In this document: piece after piece, positions 1 through 13,300 of the stretch
How positions within the stretch are numbered: the first letter of the stretch is position 1
How the letters are laid out: each line of letters begins with the position of its first letter
Made by a program: the position numbers and the translations under genes
Notes under the pieces: model-generated
Seen by the model: the letters and a program-made list of their open reading frames with translations, nothing else
Told to the model about the DNA's origin: nothing
Database searches by the model: none
Origin: Anaspis maculata
Taxonomy: Eukaryota; Arthropoda; Insecta; Coleoptera; Scraptiidae
Direction: 5' to 3'
DNA length: 64,000 bases
NCBI GenBank assembly: GCA_949128115.1
Contig: OX421963.1
Coordinates: 80,595,635-80,659,634, forward strand

Positions 1-3000
1 AACATTTACATGTAAAACCAACCAACAAACTTTGACCATCAAAGTGAAAAAAAAAATTCTTCGAAAATTTTAAAATATTTTTTACTTGAAATCAAAATAT
101 CGTGATTTTCTCGCACATATAGATAAAATGGCCAAAATAGTGACAAATATTCAGTTATGTGCAAAAATATGGACTAAATATGCGGCTATATGCGATTATA
201 TGGACTATCAATTTGTATGCGGTAGAAAGTCAAAATAATAAATTATATGCGAAATAAAACTTGGTATTCAAGTTCCTTATAGATGGAAACGTCAAGCTGC
301 AAGTCGACAGTTGCATCCAACTAAGCGAATAGAACATGTAAAAAATTATAAATCTGCTCTCTAATGATCACCTACTCGACCGAGTTTTGAACCAAAAAGC
401 TTTGGATTTGAAACCGAAGACACAGTAACCAACGGTCAGGCTAACATGAAATTGTTTGAATGGAAAACAATGATACATCAAGTTTCTTGGTTGAATCTTC
501 GTTTGTCGTGAAGCTGATTTATAGTAATTCTAACTTTTAACTGACTCAAGCCAGTCAAGCCACAGTCAGAGACCAAAAATTAAGTTGAAAAAAAAATTAT
601 TTTGATTTTCAAGTCACATTTAGAGTGGATGTTGGTGGTATGACATGCTATTTTAACAAACAGTTTATGACAGTGTCCTAGTGATGTTTTGACCGACTAA
701 AACGACTTTTATTATTTTTAATTCGGGGTTCAATGACTTTAATGATATTTGGCGACTTCTACGTAGACGATGCGATGCTTAGAGTGGTTCAAAGTGAGAT
801 TTTAACAGATGGCGGGTGGAGCTGACATAATTTTGAGAGGTTTTTAGCAATTTCAAGAGATAACTGGCAGACAAGTCTGATTGTCATTCATCCGAATTTC
901 AGTATTTTTTTAATGCCAACTGTATACTTTTTAGTGATTTCAAATGACTTTCTGGCAGATTTCATGGTTTAGGAATATCACTTCGATCAATTCCACTATT
1001 TCAAATACACAGTTTGGCAGTTTTTAGCTTGAAATGCTATTTTGACTATTTAATATCAGTTCCAGTGATATTCTGCCAGATTGCAACGGTTTGAAGTGTT
1101 GTCTCAGCATAGTTTGGTGATTTTACAGTGACATTTCAACAGATTACGGCATAGTGACGTTACCCTCAGTCACATTCTAGTGATCTGAAGCATTGTATTT
1201 TGGAAAAATTATATTTGCTTTTTTTGAAAAAAAAACTAGAAAAACTTTTGGTGAATTTTGACCGATTGAAGCGGTTTAAATCATTATTCGATCCAGATTC
1301 CAGCGATCTGAGTAATATTTTGCCAGATTTTTTGTGATTTCAGGGCAGTTACTACAGTTCCTCTGATGAAAGTGTGACCGATTTCAACGGTTCCGAGTGA
1401 TACTAGACTGCTCTGTTGGATCAATTTGAAATGCCATTTGAACAAATTTCCAAGTGATTACAGATTCAAGTCTTGATATCTTGACAGAAGTCACTGTTTT
1501 GAAGAGGTAATTTGACGAATTCTTTTGGTTCAGAAAGCCATTTCAAGTGTCTGCCAGTGATTTCTTGGTAGACTTTGTTGACTCAATTGATATTCCAACA
1601 TACCTATGTATTTCAGGTGATATCAAGTGATTTCAACAGATTTTAGATCTTCAAAATATTAGCAGTTCACATTTTTTCAAGACAAAATTTTGCTTTGAAC
1701 AGCTAAATGACCGGCTAAAGTGAGAAAAAATTCAATTTGCAATTAAATCAAGAACATTGATTCAGATCAATCAGATTGTTTAAGACTAGCTCAACTTGGA
1801 ATAGTAATATTGTGGAAAAACTGATCAGGAACGCTTCAGTTTTCAAGTGCATCCACCTACCATTCATTTTTTCAAGAAGGAAACAGATTAGATAACCAAT
1901 CTGTTTTATTTTTGTCACAAGATGTCACTTATTTAGTTTTCGATTATGAATGTTTGCAATGAATATTACGAGTGTTCAAGTGACTAATTACAAAATTTAT
2001 TCCAACCTTGTCGCTTACGTTTATAGTCCTCGGTTTACTCGTGGTCGCTCAATGTTTTCATGCCGTTTTATTAATATCAATAAATCTTGTTTCTTGCGGA
2101 GCTGTTGATCAACAAAAAGAAAATTGAAAATGTCGAGAATCAAAACGGCGGAAAAAAAAAGGTCAATCAATTTTCAATCTGATACAATGTAGTTATTGGA
2201 TCAGATACAATGTTGCACTATAGGTACCAAGAGTACGAGCACATAAGCGAGTCCATAAAATCCAAACCGGTCGTCATCGTATAATTAAATCTGTCACTGC
2301 TTTTTAATAACCAATTCATCCATTACCGGGGATTATTAACCAGATGTTGCATCTCTGGCGGATTTAACGGATCGCAGAACAAATGATTGATTGAAGGCTG
2401 CGCAAGACTGGTCAAATGGCGTTTCTTTTTTTCTTTCGTTACAAATTGTCCCAGACACGACAATTTCAACTGCATCGTATCGTCATTAGTACCCCCGTTA
2501 TTACTTCATTTCCTTCCTAATTACAATTCAGACTTGCAGGAGAGTCAATGGTTAAGGTGAGCGCCAGTCTCGTGGTTTTAATTGGCTCAGAGTCTCTCTG
2601 GATGGTGGTGTTCTAGATATTATAGGTTTCGGTTCCAATGCAGATAAACACGTCATAAAAAGGATTTTTACGACATCCGACTTCACTTGCAGCACGAAAA
2701 AAAAAGAGCAGATGAGCAAGGAACAATTAGTTTTAGATAGACGCCAAGGAGGAGTTTTCGCATCACATCACGGCGAATGCAAATTTCTTGTAATAACGCG
2801 GTAATTGGAGAACCATCATCATCGTCACGAACAATACTGAAAAATTGGCCAAGCTAGATGCAATAATTGATCAGAAATTACTGTAATTTGTAGCTGTAAT
2901 ACAGCAAATGTACAGTTTTTTCCTTTAAATTATCAATTCTGATGGTATAGAACGATGAAGTGCAGAATGTATTGCAGATGGTAAATTTCCGATGCACTTT

Positions 3001-4160
3001 GGCGTTGTTTGTTATTGCATAACTGACTGACAACAATCACTTGAGTGGTATTTAATCAATTAGTCGACGAGGCATCGCAAACTTATCTGCGCTGGAATAA
3101 CGCGAAATCTAGGTTTCGCTTTTTTGTTAATTTCATTAAAAAGTACCGCGTTCAATTATTTATAAAGCAATAAACTTCATGATTTATTGAACGTACTTTT
3201 ACTTGGCTGTCGAAAAACTTGCGCCTTGCGAAAAAAATGTGTAACAAGACTTACGTTTGGTGTGCTCCAGATACCGCGCAATGTCATGGTTACAAACTGA
3301 AAATCTTGCTATTCGTGACATGCGGCAAAAAAAAAATACAGTCACACTTTCGAGCGACTTTCATTAACTACTGCCATGATTTCAGTTCATAATCAATCTT
3401 ATCGAGATTTCTTCAATCTCATACTAGGGTACCTATCTCCGCAAAACTGATTAGGATTTCGTTTTTTTCGTCTTTGCATCAGCTTGATATTTTCAGGTGA
3501 ATAGATGAAAGTCGTTTGTATGCCTATAGAGCTTCGAAGTACATAAAAAAGCTCTCTGTTTTACAAACTGGCGATACGTCAAACCAAGAGCGTACTTATC
3601 CTATCTCCTCATATCAAGGAGTGCTTGAATTCGCAGTCTTGCGAACGTCGGGAGGACAAAATATGATAATTATTTATGTCATCATCGAGGTCATCATCAT
3701 AATTATTATATAATTAGGTTTTTTTGCGGCACATCGTGTCTGTTTATGTTTCTCTTTATGCGATTTTCATCAAAAACGGCAGTATGCGAGATGCGGGGAG
3801 CTATTGGGATGATTTTCAGTGAAAATTGCTAACTCAAAGTGCGATCTCTTCGACCATTGTCCGCAAGTGAGTACGCTACCAGTGAAGATATGTTCACATA
3901 TAAAAATCGATCGATCCATGGTTGATATTTGAATAATGTCATCAGTTATCAAACTGGAACCGTTCTGGTACCCAAATGCCATATGCGCTGTCAAAATGTC
4001 AAATTGAAATTCAAATGTTGTGAGTTTTATGTCTACTGTGAACGATTTCTCGATATCACGATTCTTGTTTTCCATTTTTTAAGGTTAAGGGTTAAAGCTA
4101 TTTGTATGTAATAGAGCTGATTCCTAATTTATCAGGAGCTTTTCAAAATTAGTCAAAGGG
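1..4160. other. Gene-free AT-rich left flank with degenerate repeats
   Basis: No convincing coding exon is seen. From about 600 to 1660 the words GTGATTT, TTCAAGTGA and TGCCAGATTT recur many times at irregular spacing of a few tens of bases, which looks like an old diverged tandem repeat. From about 2000 to 4160 the sequence is ordinary AT-rich DNA with no repeat structure I can define. Short open frames (for example 3516-3713, 3770-4075) have no recognisable domain and end in low-complexity residues, so I do not call them. Confidence 0.5.
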
Positions 4161-5626
4161 GTCAATCGAGCGAACATTTAAATGTAATCGTCTCCCTAAA
4201 GATAAGTCGAAGTGTTCGCACAACACAGTAAGCACGCCGGTGTTATGCCTAAGAACACTCTAAGCCAGCATTCCACTCTACTATGCTTTAAGAGCTCATC
4301 GCAATTGATGAATGCGGTTAATCAAGGTGGGATTTAGATGCGATCGTTTTCAGGAAGATAGAAGGTCCAAGTGTTCACATAAGGCACAACATCTTCACAA
4401 CTCTCTCTCTCGCAGCCCATCAGTTATTGTTTTTCTCAATGAACACCCTCTGCGTCGGTGTGATGCAAACACTGACTACTTACCTACTTATTTTATTAGA
4501 ATTCTGCGTCAGTAATAAAAAAAACGTTGATATTATAAATAAATCGAACTTCACGGTAAAATTCAGAAAAAAAGTATAATAAGTGTTTAGAACGTGAACT
4601 GAACAATTTATAATTGTTCTCCAACTACTCTGCTGCCGACAGAACAGATGACGATTTAACGATCATCGAAAGCGCACAAAAACCACCACCACCATCATCT
4701 ACTGTCACTTCACGCCAAAATAATCGCGTTTCGTTAGTGAGGATGTTGCAGTGGGACTCCAGACGGACGGTAAGATCCAAATTTGTCATGAAATGACGAT
4801 AATAGTGGTGATTCCCGTGCATTTTCGATGGAGCTGTCGTGAGTTCGATCACGATACAAATATCCTGCGGTTATTACCAATAGGCTATGTCGTTCTGGCG
4901 GGTGAGCATGCGTAAAGGCGCCAAATTTTGAAAACTTTAGCACACCTGTCAGTTGAATGGCAACGCTGCATGCTCTGTCCAGTCCCCTGACCAGCTACTG
5001 GTTCCTGACTGTCACTTTTACACACACCTAAACGCATCTCTTTGTAGCTTCTTTCAACTTCCTTCCAGGTACAACCATTTTCAACTTGCGTTCTTTCGTC
5101 AAAACATGAGCAAATGAAATGGGAGTCAGGTAAAAACGAGAAATCGTGTGAAAAGTCATCATAATTGTCACACGTGACAGTTGGCGCCGATCTTTTTTTG
5201 TTTCGAGCGCTGTTGCCATTTTCGTTGTTCCTGTACACCCACAATGATCATTGAACTTAATTCCAATAAAACATTTTCTTTGAGAACTAAAATGGTATCT
5301 AACATTCAACCAAATTATTTATGGAATTTTAGGCGCACTACAATATTTTCTAGTGTTAATTTTCAATATCGGTGTACGAAACTATGGAATTCGCGCCACG
5401 CATGCGCACTCAAATAAAAAACCAAACGAAACGCCCTATTACATTACCAAATTTAAAATTCAGCAAATACAAATTTCTCCCAAAGGCCGATTATTATCAC
5501 CAATTAGGTGTAACGTTCAATTTTTGTCTGAATTTTTTCAATTTTTTTTAGAGAATTCAACAAGTGGCGAAAAAAATTCGTTGAATTTAATGTGTTGCCA
5601 CACATGAGCCATGGATGAACCCACAA

Positions 5627-6929
5627 ACAGGATGGTCCAGGTTATAGTAGCAATAATTCACTATTCGATTGTCCATCGAAAACTAAGTCGACATGCATAA
5701 TATAATTTTTTTCCAAAACACTTCCTAAGAATTTTTAAAATCTTCTTTTTGCAATAACTCTCAGGTCATCAAAGCGATTTTGACCAAATTTGGTACAAAT
5801 ACTCAGGAAATAAATATCCATCACTTGACGTGGACCACTTTTGTCAAAATTGTTCAGTGGCGTAGATACGGGGAGGGGAGATTGTTTCACTTCTTCCGCC
5901 CCATTCTCAAAAGTTACTCTTGTAAAACTTTGATTTGGGCCTTCGTTTACGAGATAATTGAGTTATTAGGTTTGACAGCAAAAAGAAAAATATCCCGCAA
6001 GGCCGAAAATTGCATACTTCAGTTTATAAAAAAAGGACTCCATCAGTAGTTGTTGGTCGATGGAAAAGTGAGTCGACTTACATGATTTCATATTTCTCCA
6101 AAACGCTTCCTACGGGAGATACAGCCCTTCGAAGTTCTGTTTTGAAAATCCAACGCCTTATGCCAAATCAAAATTGAAAAAAATATATTTTTTTTGTAAT
6201 AACTCTCAGGTCGTTGTAGCAATTTTGACCAAATTCGCCACAAGTACTTATGAAATAGATTCCCACCACTTGACGCGAACAACTTTTGTCAAAAATATCC
6301 AGTGGCGTAGAAAATGGGGCGGAAAAAGTGGAACTCCGTCCCCTATACCTACGCCACTGGACAATTTTGGCAAAAGTTGTTTGCGTCAAGTGATGGGGAT
6401 CTATTTTATAAACACTTGTAGCAAATTGGGCCAAAATGCTTCAATGATCTAAGAGTTATTGCAAGAAAAGATTTTAAAACTGAATTTTGAAGAGATTTGA
6501 GATTGAAGAATTTTGAGAGAATTTTGACTGAATTTTTCTGTATCTCCCGTAGGAAGCGTTTCGGGGAAAAATGATTCATACGAGTCGACTTATTTTTCCA
6601 TCGACCCACTACTGGTGGAGTTCTTTTTTCATAAACTGAGGTACCTATACAATTGTCCACCTACGCCAGTGGACAATTTTGACAAGAGTTATCTACGTCA
6701 AGTGTCAAGTGATGGGTATCTATTTCGTGAGTATTTGTACCAAATTTGGTCAAAATCGCTCAAATGAATTGAGAGTTATTGCAAAAAAAGATTTTCAAAA
6801 CTGAACTTTGAAGGGCTCTATTTCCCTTAGGAAGCGTTTTGGAGAAAAATTAAATTATGCATGTCGACCTAGTTTTCGATGGACCATCGAATGGTGAGTT
6901 CATTGCTACTATAACCTCGACCACCCTGT
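5627..6929. mobile_element. 1.3-kb foldback element, ACAGGRTGGTC ends
   Basis: The left end, acaggatggtccaggttata, is matched in reverse complement at the right end, where tataacctcgaccaccctgt closes the element. The arms continue inward for well over 150 bp through a GTCGACATGCATAAT block and a repeated 'gcaataactctcaggtc' block. A second inverted pair (about 6045-6345 with 6350-6640) sits at the centre, so the whole unit would fold on itself. It has no coding capacity that I can support. It is a non-autonomous terminal-inverted-repeat element by structure; the superfamily is not determined. Confidence 0.8.
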
Positions 6930-7005
6930 ACAATGTTGAAAACCTTCAATTATTTGCTAATAGCGTCTAATAGTCACTTCAGCTCTCAGCGATCCATCAC
7001 ACCGG

Positions 7006-7136
7006 CCTGGGGTCTTATTCTTGAAACGGGGAACAAAGTTCTCATGCGGTGTTGCTATGGAAGGAGAGGTATGATTGGCCCTTGCCTAGCAACTACGCAT
7101 GTGAACTGTGTTTCTCGTTTCAAGAATAGGGCCCCT
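7006..7136. mobile_element. 131-bp palindromic MITE, copy 1 (CCAGGGGCC ends)
   Basis: The ends read cctggggtcttattcttgaaa and, inverted, tttcaagaatagggcccctgg. The interior contains the TTGCTATGGAAGGAGAGG and GGCCCTTGCCTAGCAAC blocks. A second copy lies in the opposite orientation at 63269-63403 in the putative Ku80 intron. Two independent copies with shared ends define it as a mobile MITE family rather than a chance palindrome. Confidence 0.85.
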
Positions 7137-7399
7137 GGTGGTGTACAGTGGAAAAATGGGAACAAAGCGCGTGTTATGTGAACACTTGGACCTCCCATCT
7201 TTATGGAAACGATCGCATATAAATTCCACCTTAATTAACCCTCTCGATTTATTTCGATTAATGCCTTAAGCCTAGTAGTGAAGTGACAGTTGAAGTGTTC
7301 GCATCACGCCGGCGTTTCCATTATGTTATGCGAACACTTCGGCGTATATTTAGGGAGACGAGAGCATTCAAACTTCGCCTCGAGTGACCCTCTTTACGA

Positions 7400-9489
7400 A
7401 TTTTGCATAGCTCGAGCATCAGAACATGCATTAGCACTCTGTACAGGCGACGCACCCGATAAACCTCAGATCATGGCAGCAAAACTTACAAAAGTTAATA
7501 GTCCCGGTCAACTGGTAGCTTTGCTAGACAGTCGATGATTGAAATACCATTTTCATCCGTCCCAATTTTTTCTAGCTACAACTACAATACAACTTCAGCA
7601 TGCTCAACTACAAAAAAAAGGCGTTTCACAATACTCACGAGATCTTCACACAAGTTTTCCAAGCTATTCGAGTTGCACCGTTTCCGACTTTCGTTCCCTT
7701 TGGCCTTCCTATCTAAACCGAACACGTCTGTCAATTTAGAGTTTGAGGCCTAAAACAATTGTACACAGTTAAAATTTGCCACTGCAACTGTTCTATTGGT
7801 TTCTAGTTTTCTACTCAATCTACTACATAATACGAGTATGTACTATCTACTCCTGAAACAAACAAAAAAAATCTCACTCAATTACAACAAATTCCAATTA
7901 TTCAACTTTTGCAACGTGCCACACCACAAGTTGCATATTGTAATTTATGAAATTGCCTCAATCTCACGGCATGAATTGATAAGACTGCCAGATATACCCA
8001 CGGGTGGTATTTGGAATGGCTTATTTAAACCATCACTCATTGCTTTTGCCCCTTCGGCTCTAAAAGTTCACTCTTGCGGTGTAGGATACTCGGCAAGGAA
8101 ACTCTTGATAATGGCAAGACCACCACCACTACCATCAGATTAGACCTTGATGGTTTAATTAAAAGACTCATACGGAATGGTATATCACGAGCAAAGGCGT
8201 AAAATATCGCAAATTAGCCGAGCATGGGTAGCATTTAGTAGCCCATTCCCATAGGCCTGTGATTCATAGAAAGCACAATGGCTTTTATTTGAGTAAATAT
8301 ACCTCTGATGCAAAATAATACCTGTAACTATGAAAAATCTGCCTCGCTGAATCGGTTTGGGCATTTAGAATTTACGATGCATTAGCAGTCCGTTAAGTTG
8401 GAGTGATGCCCATAAAACTGCGAGTTGCAATAGATAAACAATATCAATAAAATTATAAAGCCATAAAATTGATATGCTCTCTTTGAAGCTTTGAATGTGC
8501 ACTAGGAATTCCAATTGAACAGAGATTTGTGGCTATGTGCATCGACTTCCTGTTGACTGCTGCATTTCAGATCCCTCATCCAACAATGCCTTGGTCTATT
8601 AGTTTTCGTCTTCTATATCGATAATTCTGGTTAATGTATCTTATTTATTCATGATATGCTGAAACGATATTTTCTTCCACTTCTCATGGTTTTTCTTGTA
8701 TCCAGGATTGCCGTTCACTATCAGTGAATAAAACTGCTTCTCGGTCTGAATGTTCCTGTACTGACGAGCCCCCAGAAAGAGGCGAAACTATGAAACTGTA
8801 AAATGTTATAGAAATGGCATAAGATAGACCCATGGATTGACCAATGAAAACCAATAGAAAACTTTGTATTTTAAGAAGTTTTGATGAAATTGTGAACGGA
8901 ATCTTGTAGAAGGCACCAGTGACCTCTAGCGTCTTTTGTGGACGAGTTCAGTATTCTGGGTTTGATTGGTGGGTTGTTTCTGCACGTCATTTATGTTAGC
9001 TGAAGTGCCAATTACAAGTGCGGAATTTGTAACAAAATGCAAGCCAGAACTCAGAAACGTTCAATGAAACCGATAAGAAACACATTCAAACCATATAAAT
9101 TCGTATGGGCTTGCCCTGAAGCTTTACGGAGTCTATGCCTATGGGTGTCTATGTGGCTTGACTTACCAATCTTGATTAGAAATTTTCAATGAATCTGTTC
9201 ATAATGGGTTCTATTGGTTTTAATGGGTCTTGAGCAAAAAAAGGACTGAAACTTATAGGAGTCTTATTGGGTTTTGGTTTTCTAACCTTTGGAAAAGATC
9301 CCTCTTAGCGAATAACCATAACCAAGAAAAAACTTAATTCTTCAACAATGTGATGTGGGATTTTTGGGACAATAGTGGCAATTCTGTAAAATTTGAAGGT
9401 CCCTTGATATTTTAAAAGGCCCTGGTCACCTAGGAACGATCAGAAATCGGCTTTACGAGTAGCTGGATTTTTTCAAAGGTCTTTTAATT
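7400..9489. other. Gene-free stretch
   Basis: No exon, RNA gene or clear repeat is recognised. Open frames at 7535-7753 and 7796-8143 are AT-rich, start in unconserved sequence and resemble no family I know. Confidence 0.4.
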
Positions 9490-9499
9490 TTAACGAGTT

Positions 9500-9559
9500 A
9501 ACTCCTATGGCCAATGTGAGCCGAGAAGGAGAAGAACAATTTAAAAAAAAATAAATATA
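9500..9559 (+). mobile_element. 60-bp 5'-truncated SINE tail with 10-bp target duplication
   Basis: The insert begins aactcctatggc, continues through GAGCCGAGAAGGAG and ends in an A-rich tail. It is flanked on both sides by ttaacgagtt (9490-9499 and 9560-9569). The same CTCCTATGGC...AGCCGAGAAGGA tail ends the full-length tRNA-derived SINE at 31721-31940. The duplication plus A tail shows target-primed retrotransposition with severe 5' truncation. Confidence 0.8.
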
Positions 9560-10382
9560 TTAACGAGTTTAATAAAGAATCGCCACCAATGTTCTTAAAC
9601 TATTTCAGCAGGTTTCCTCCCTTCACTTATATAATTTTCAGTGTGACAGAACAAGCATCAGCATTTCCAATGGGTCCTTAGGGACTGTACGTGAAATGAA
9701 GGAACGTTACCTACAATTTATTGTCGTTAATAATGGGAACTTGTGAGAGCTAGTGAGGAATTTAGTACACAACCTCGGTAAAAATGCTGTAATTTCCTTT
9801 TTTAATTCATATGTATGTTCTTTGTATCCTACATGGAGAGCTAGTGACGTCATTTAGTTTTTAATTCCCCGGGTCCTCACCAATGGAAGAGAAATTAAGT
9901 ACCACTTTTTCAATTATGTTGATGAGATTTCAGACTTTTTCCAATGTTTTTGCTTGGCTTTCGAAGTGTCCAATTTTCAATGGCCCTAACCAAGAAGTAA
10001 CATTCAGAACACCGCTTCTAATTACTTGTTTGACGTCAATAACTTGAATTATAAAGAAATCTGTACCTACTGTTTGTACTTGAATGAAACAACTTCCTTC
10101 ATATACCGTCCTACTTATTACAAAAAGCGCTTAGAAGAGATAAGAAAGAACATCAAATCGCATTAGTGTGGAAAACAGATAAGGGTTATTCATGTCACAG
10201 TTCTGCCACACTGTCATAACACGAGTGTCAGAACCACTTTTAACCTAAACTCTGCAAGTTTACAAGTATTGCAATGCATTTTTTACAAGTTTTTGCATCG
10301 AAATTTACGCCGGCACGTACTCAAAACCAGAATTAAAGTCAATTACCAGCGAGTCGACGTACAATAGCAGCTCACCGAAACA

Positions 10383-13300
10383 ATGAGCTTCTCGAACAAC
10401 CAACGAAGGTTCGTCCACGCCAAGAGGCGATATGAAAGACCCAACGGTTTGGCCAACCCGCCCAACAGATGGAGGGAACCCAACAACGACGACATTGAAA
10501 TCAAGAGGGGCATCAAAAGGCAGAACGGATCGCCAACGAAAAACATTGCGAACGATCGGTTGAAGAGGCTTCGAACCAAGTTGAACGAAGAAGCAGTGAG
10601 AGCTAAATCGCGCTGGTCGTTCGAAAAGCTGGCGGAGGAATTGCGGGCGAAGCAGAGGCTGCTTGCAATGCAAAGAAAGCGATCCAGCACCGGAGTCAGA
10701 CGAGCTTCAAAGAACTGGGCAATAGGTGCTTCTTCAATGCCGGACATTACAGAAAAAATTGAAGCGCAGCAGAGTTCTGTTGCTGGCAATCCTGATGACG
10801 CCCGAATTCAAACCGAAGACAACGCCCAAGACAAAGTCGAATGGGACAAGGTAAGTGCGCAACAAGAAGATTGATTCAAAATTATCAGCAGCTGTGATTC
10901 TAGTGCTTAGGCGAATTGGAGCCTGTTCAACCCAGTGGTCGTTTGTACATAGTTGTTGATACAAACATTTTTATAGCCCATTTGAGTCTCATCAAAGATA
11001 TAATTGAAAACAAAGGTAATTGCAACGCGAGCTTGTAGTTCTATTATCCAACAATTTTTTTTTCTTTTCGTTCCAGGCTCAAATGAACCAGTAATTTATA
11101 TACCATGGATGGTCAATGAAGAATTAGATTACTTGAAAGAGGACCACGCCAATGGAAATACAAGGTACCAGTCCCAAACCGCAATCAAGTACATCAACTA
11201 CGCTTTGGTGAACAGGACAGACCGAATATTAGGTGCGAAAGAAGTATAATGTATGCAGTAATGTCTTCTCCATTAGTGATTGTACCATAAGTTACGCACT
11301 TTGACCCTGTTTCCCAGGGAAGCCAACCCTTCTAGTGCAAGCGGTACACACCTAAAAACACATCGATACTGCATTTTGGAGTGCAGTAACGAGATTTGGT
11401 ATGGGCATACTTTATACCAAGACAAGCGATTTGACCCGCAGCACTCGATATTTTGTCCCTTAGGGGGCCAATGGGGGCCCTCCAAATTTTCAAGATGCAA
11501 GAACTTCCACATGACGATCATTGAGTATCGTCATGTATGTCATAAGTGAAGCTCACGGGTCTATTGAAAATATTTTCATCAATTGTCGTTGTGTCCGATT
11601 CATTCTTCACACTTGAAAAAAAATTTCTTAGGCAGAGGTCAAAAAAACTGTTTTTATTTTTTCTTCTATGCAAGGAGACGATAAATTCATATGTTCTGTT
11701 GCGTTCCCAACTGAATCGCATTCCCTAAAAGTAATCATTAAGAAATTTTTCTTGTAATGGTATTTTTCAAAGAAGTGGTGACCTCTTCAGTACCTCTTTT
11801 CCAAGAGCATTTCTTTCTATGTCCCCACTGGATATCACTCGTAATTTTTGCAGGAATGGAGACCTCGAAGTCTTTTCTTGGTAGTTGCGAAGCAACATGA
11901 CTCTAAAAAGCCCAAGGGAGCCCAAAAAAATTTTTTCCTGCTAGGCCGTTCAACTTCCGATATTTTGATTTTATAGTAGGAGAGACGCGGACCAGTATTC
12001 AATCCAGGCTGCAGGCGCAGGCGATTTGGTTTCAACAGAAAACATTCTTCCATGCCGTGTTTTATTACAGTACAACAAAACGCAGAGTCATTAGGTGTAA
12101 GTAGGTATATTTTCCGGTAGATTTTATTCGCCTAGACTAGATCTTATTTATTTGCGCGTCTCCCCTACTACAAAATCAACATTCCAAAAATTTGATGGCC
12201 CAGCAGAAAAAAAAAGTTTTAGGGCTCTCTTGTGTGTTTTGAAGCCATGTTGCATGGAAATTACTAAGAAAAGAGTTCAGGCTTTTCATATCTGCGAAAA
12301 TTGACAGTCTTATCCACTAGGAACATTGAAAAAAATGTTGTTGAAAAAAGTGTACTGAAGAGGTCACCTCTTCTTGGGAAAAAGATATTGCGAAAAAATT
12401 GTCTTCATATTTGGGCCTACGGAACGCGATTTAGTTGGGAACGCAACGAAACATATGAATTTATCGTTTACTTGCACAGCAGAAAAAATAAAATCAGTTT
12501 TTTTGACCTCTGCGAAAGAATTTTTTTTTCAAATGTGAAGAATGAATCGGACACGACGACATTTGATGGAAACATTTTCAATAGACCCGTAAGCTTCACT
12601 TATGACATACATGACGATACTCAATGATCGTCATGTGAAAGTTCTTGTATCTTGAAAATTTGGAGGGCCCCCATTGGCCCCCTAAGGGACGAAATATCGA
12701 GTGCTGCGGGTCAAATCGCTTGTCTTGGTATAAAGTACGCCCATGCAAAATCTCGTTACTGCACTCCAAAATGCGGTATGCTTTTGCGTACCGCTCCCAC
12801 TATTCTCTTTAGCAACACTTAGTCGTCGTTTTGACACGCTCCTCTGATCTTTCACATTTGTTCATGTGTCACCTACTCTTGCTCCTATAATCAATTTCAC
12901 GGCTATCTGCATTAGAGCAAGCTATGGAAAAATTATTTTTTGTTGGTAGGAATGAGTAGGAATCCATAACCGTCGTCGTAGAAGGTTTGTGTAAATGTGG
13001 TATGTGAAAAGGCTAGGTCTTGTGGCATTTGTGGCAGATGTCACCCGTCGCGTGGTGTGATGCACGTCAAGTCAAAATGTTCAGTTTATTTGGGGAAAAC
13101 AGATGAACACGTGTTCCTCGAAGTGTCAATTAGCTGGACACGGGTTGGTGGCTCTTTACTTGTGCTTTGGTAGTGGCGGCCAGTGAGCCAGTGTGTTAAA
13201 TGACGCCCACAGATGATGACGCCAAAGGAAGTCAGCGGTAGCACCAAAGGGAAATAAGACTGATAGTAGGAAGTACTACGTGCTCTACAACACTAAAACA

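Larger units (their letters stand above)
4161..7389. repeat. 3.2-kb inverted repeat, arms about 225 bp
   Basis: The left arm (4161-4387) returns as its reverse complement at 7166-7389. Two blocks match in mirrored order: 4161-4258 with 7285-7389 (shared CGTCTCCCTAAA and GAAGTGTTCGCA words) and 4314-4387 with 7166-7242 (shared ATGCGATCGTTT and GGTCCAAGTGTTCACATAA). The interior holds a separate foldback at 5627-6929 and a small MITE at 7006-7136, so this is probably an old foldback element that was opened by later insertions. No transposase reading frame is visible. Confidence 0.75.

Noticed and set aside
10305..10789. Minus-strand frames of 122 and 148 codons
   Set aside because: They are shadows of SWT1 exon 1.
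12301..12627. 108-codon frame in SWT1 intron 3
   Set aside because: It lies in the right arm of a foldback; the matching arm gives a similar mirrored frame.
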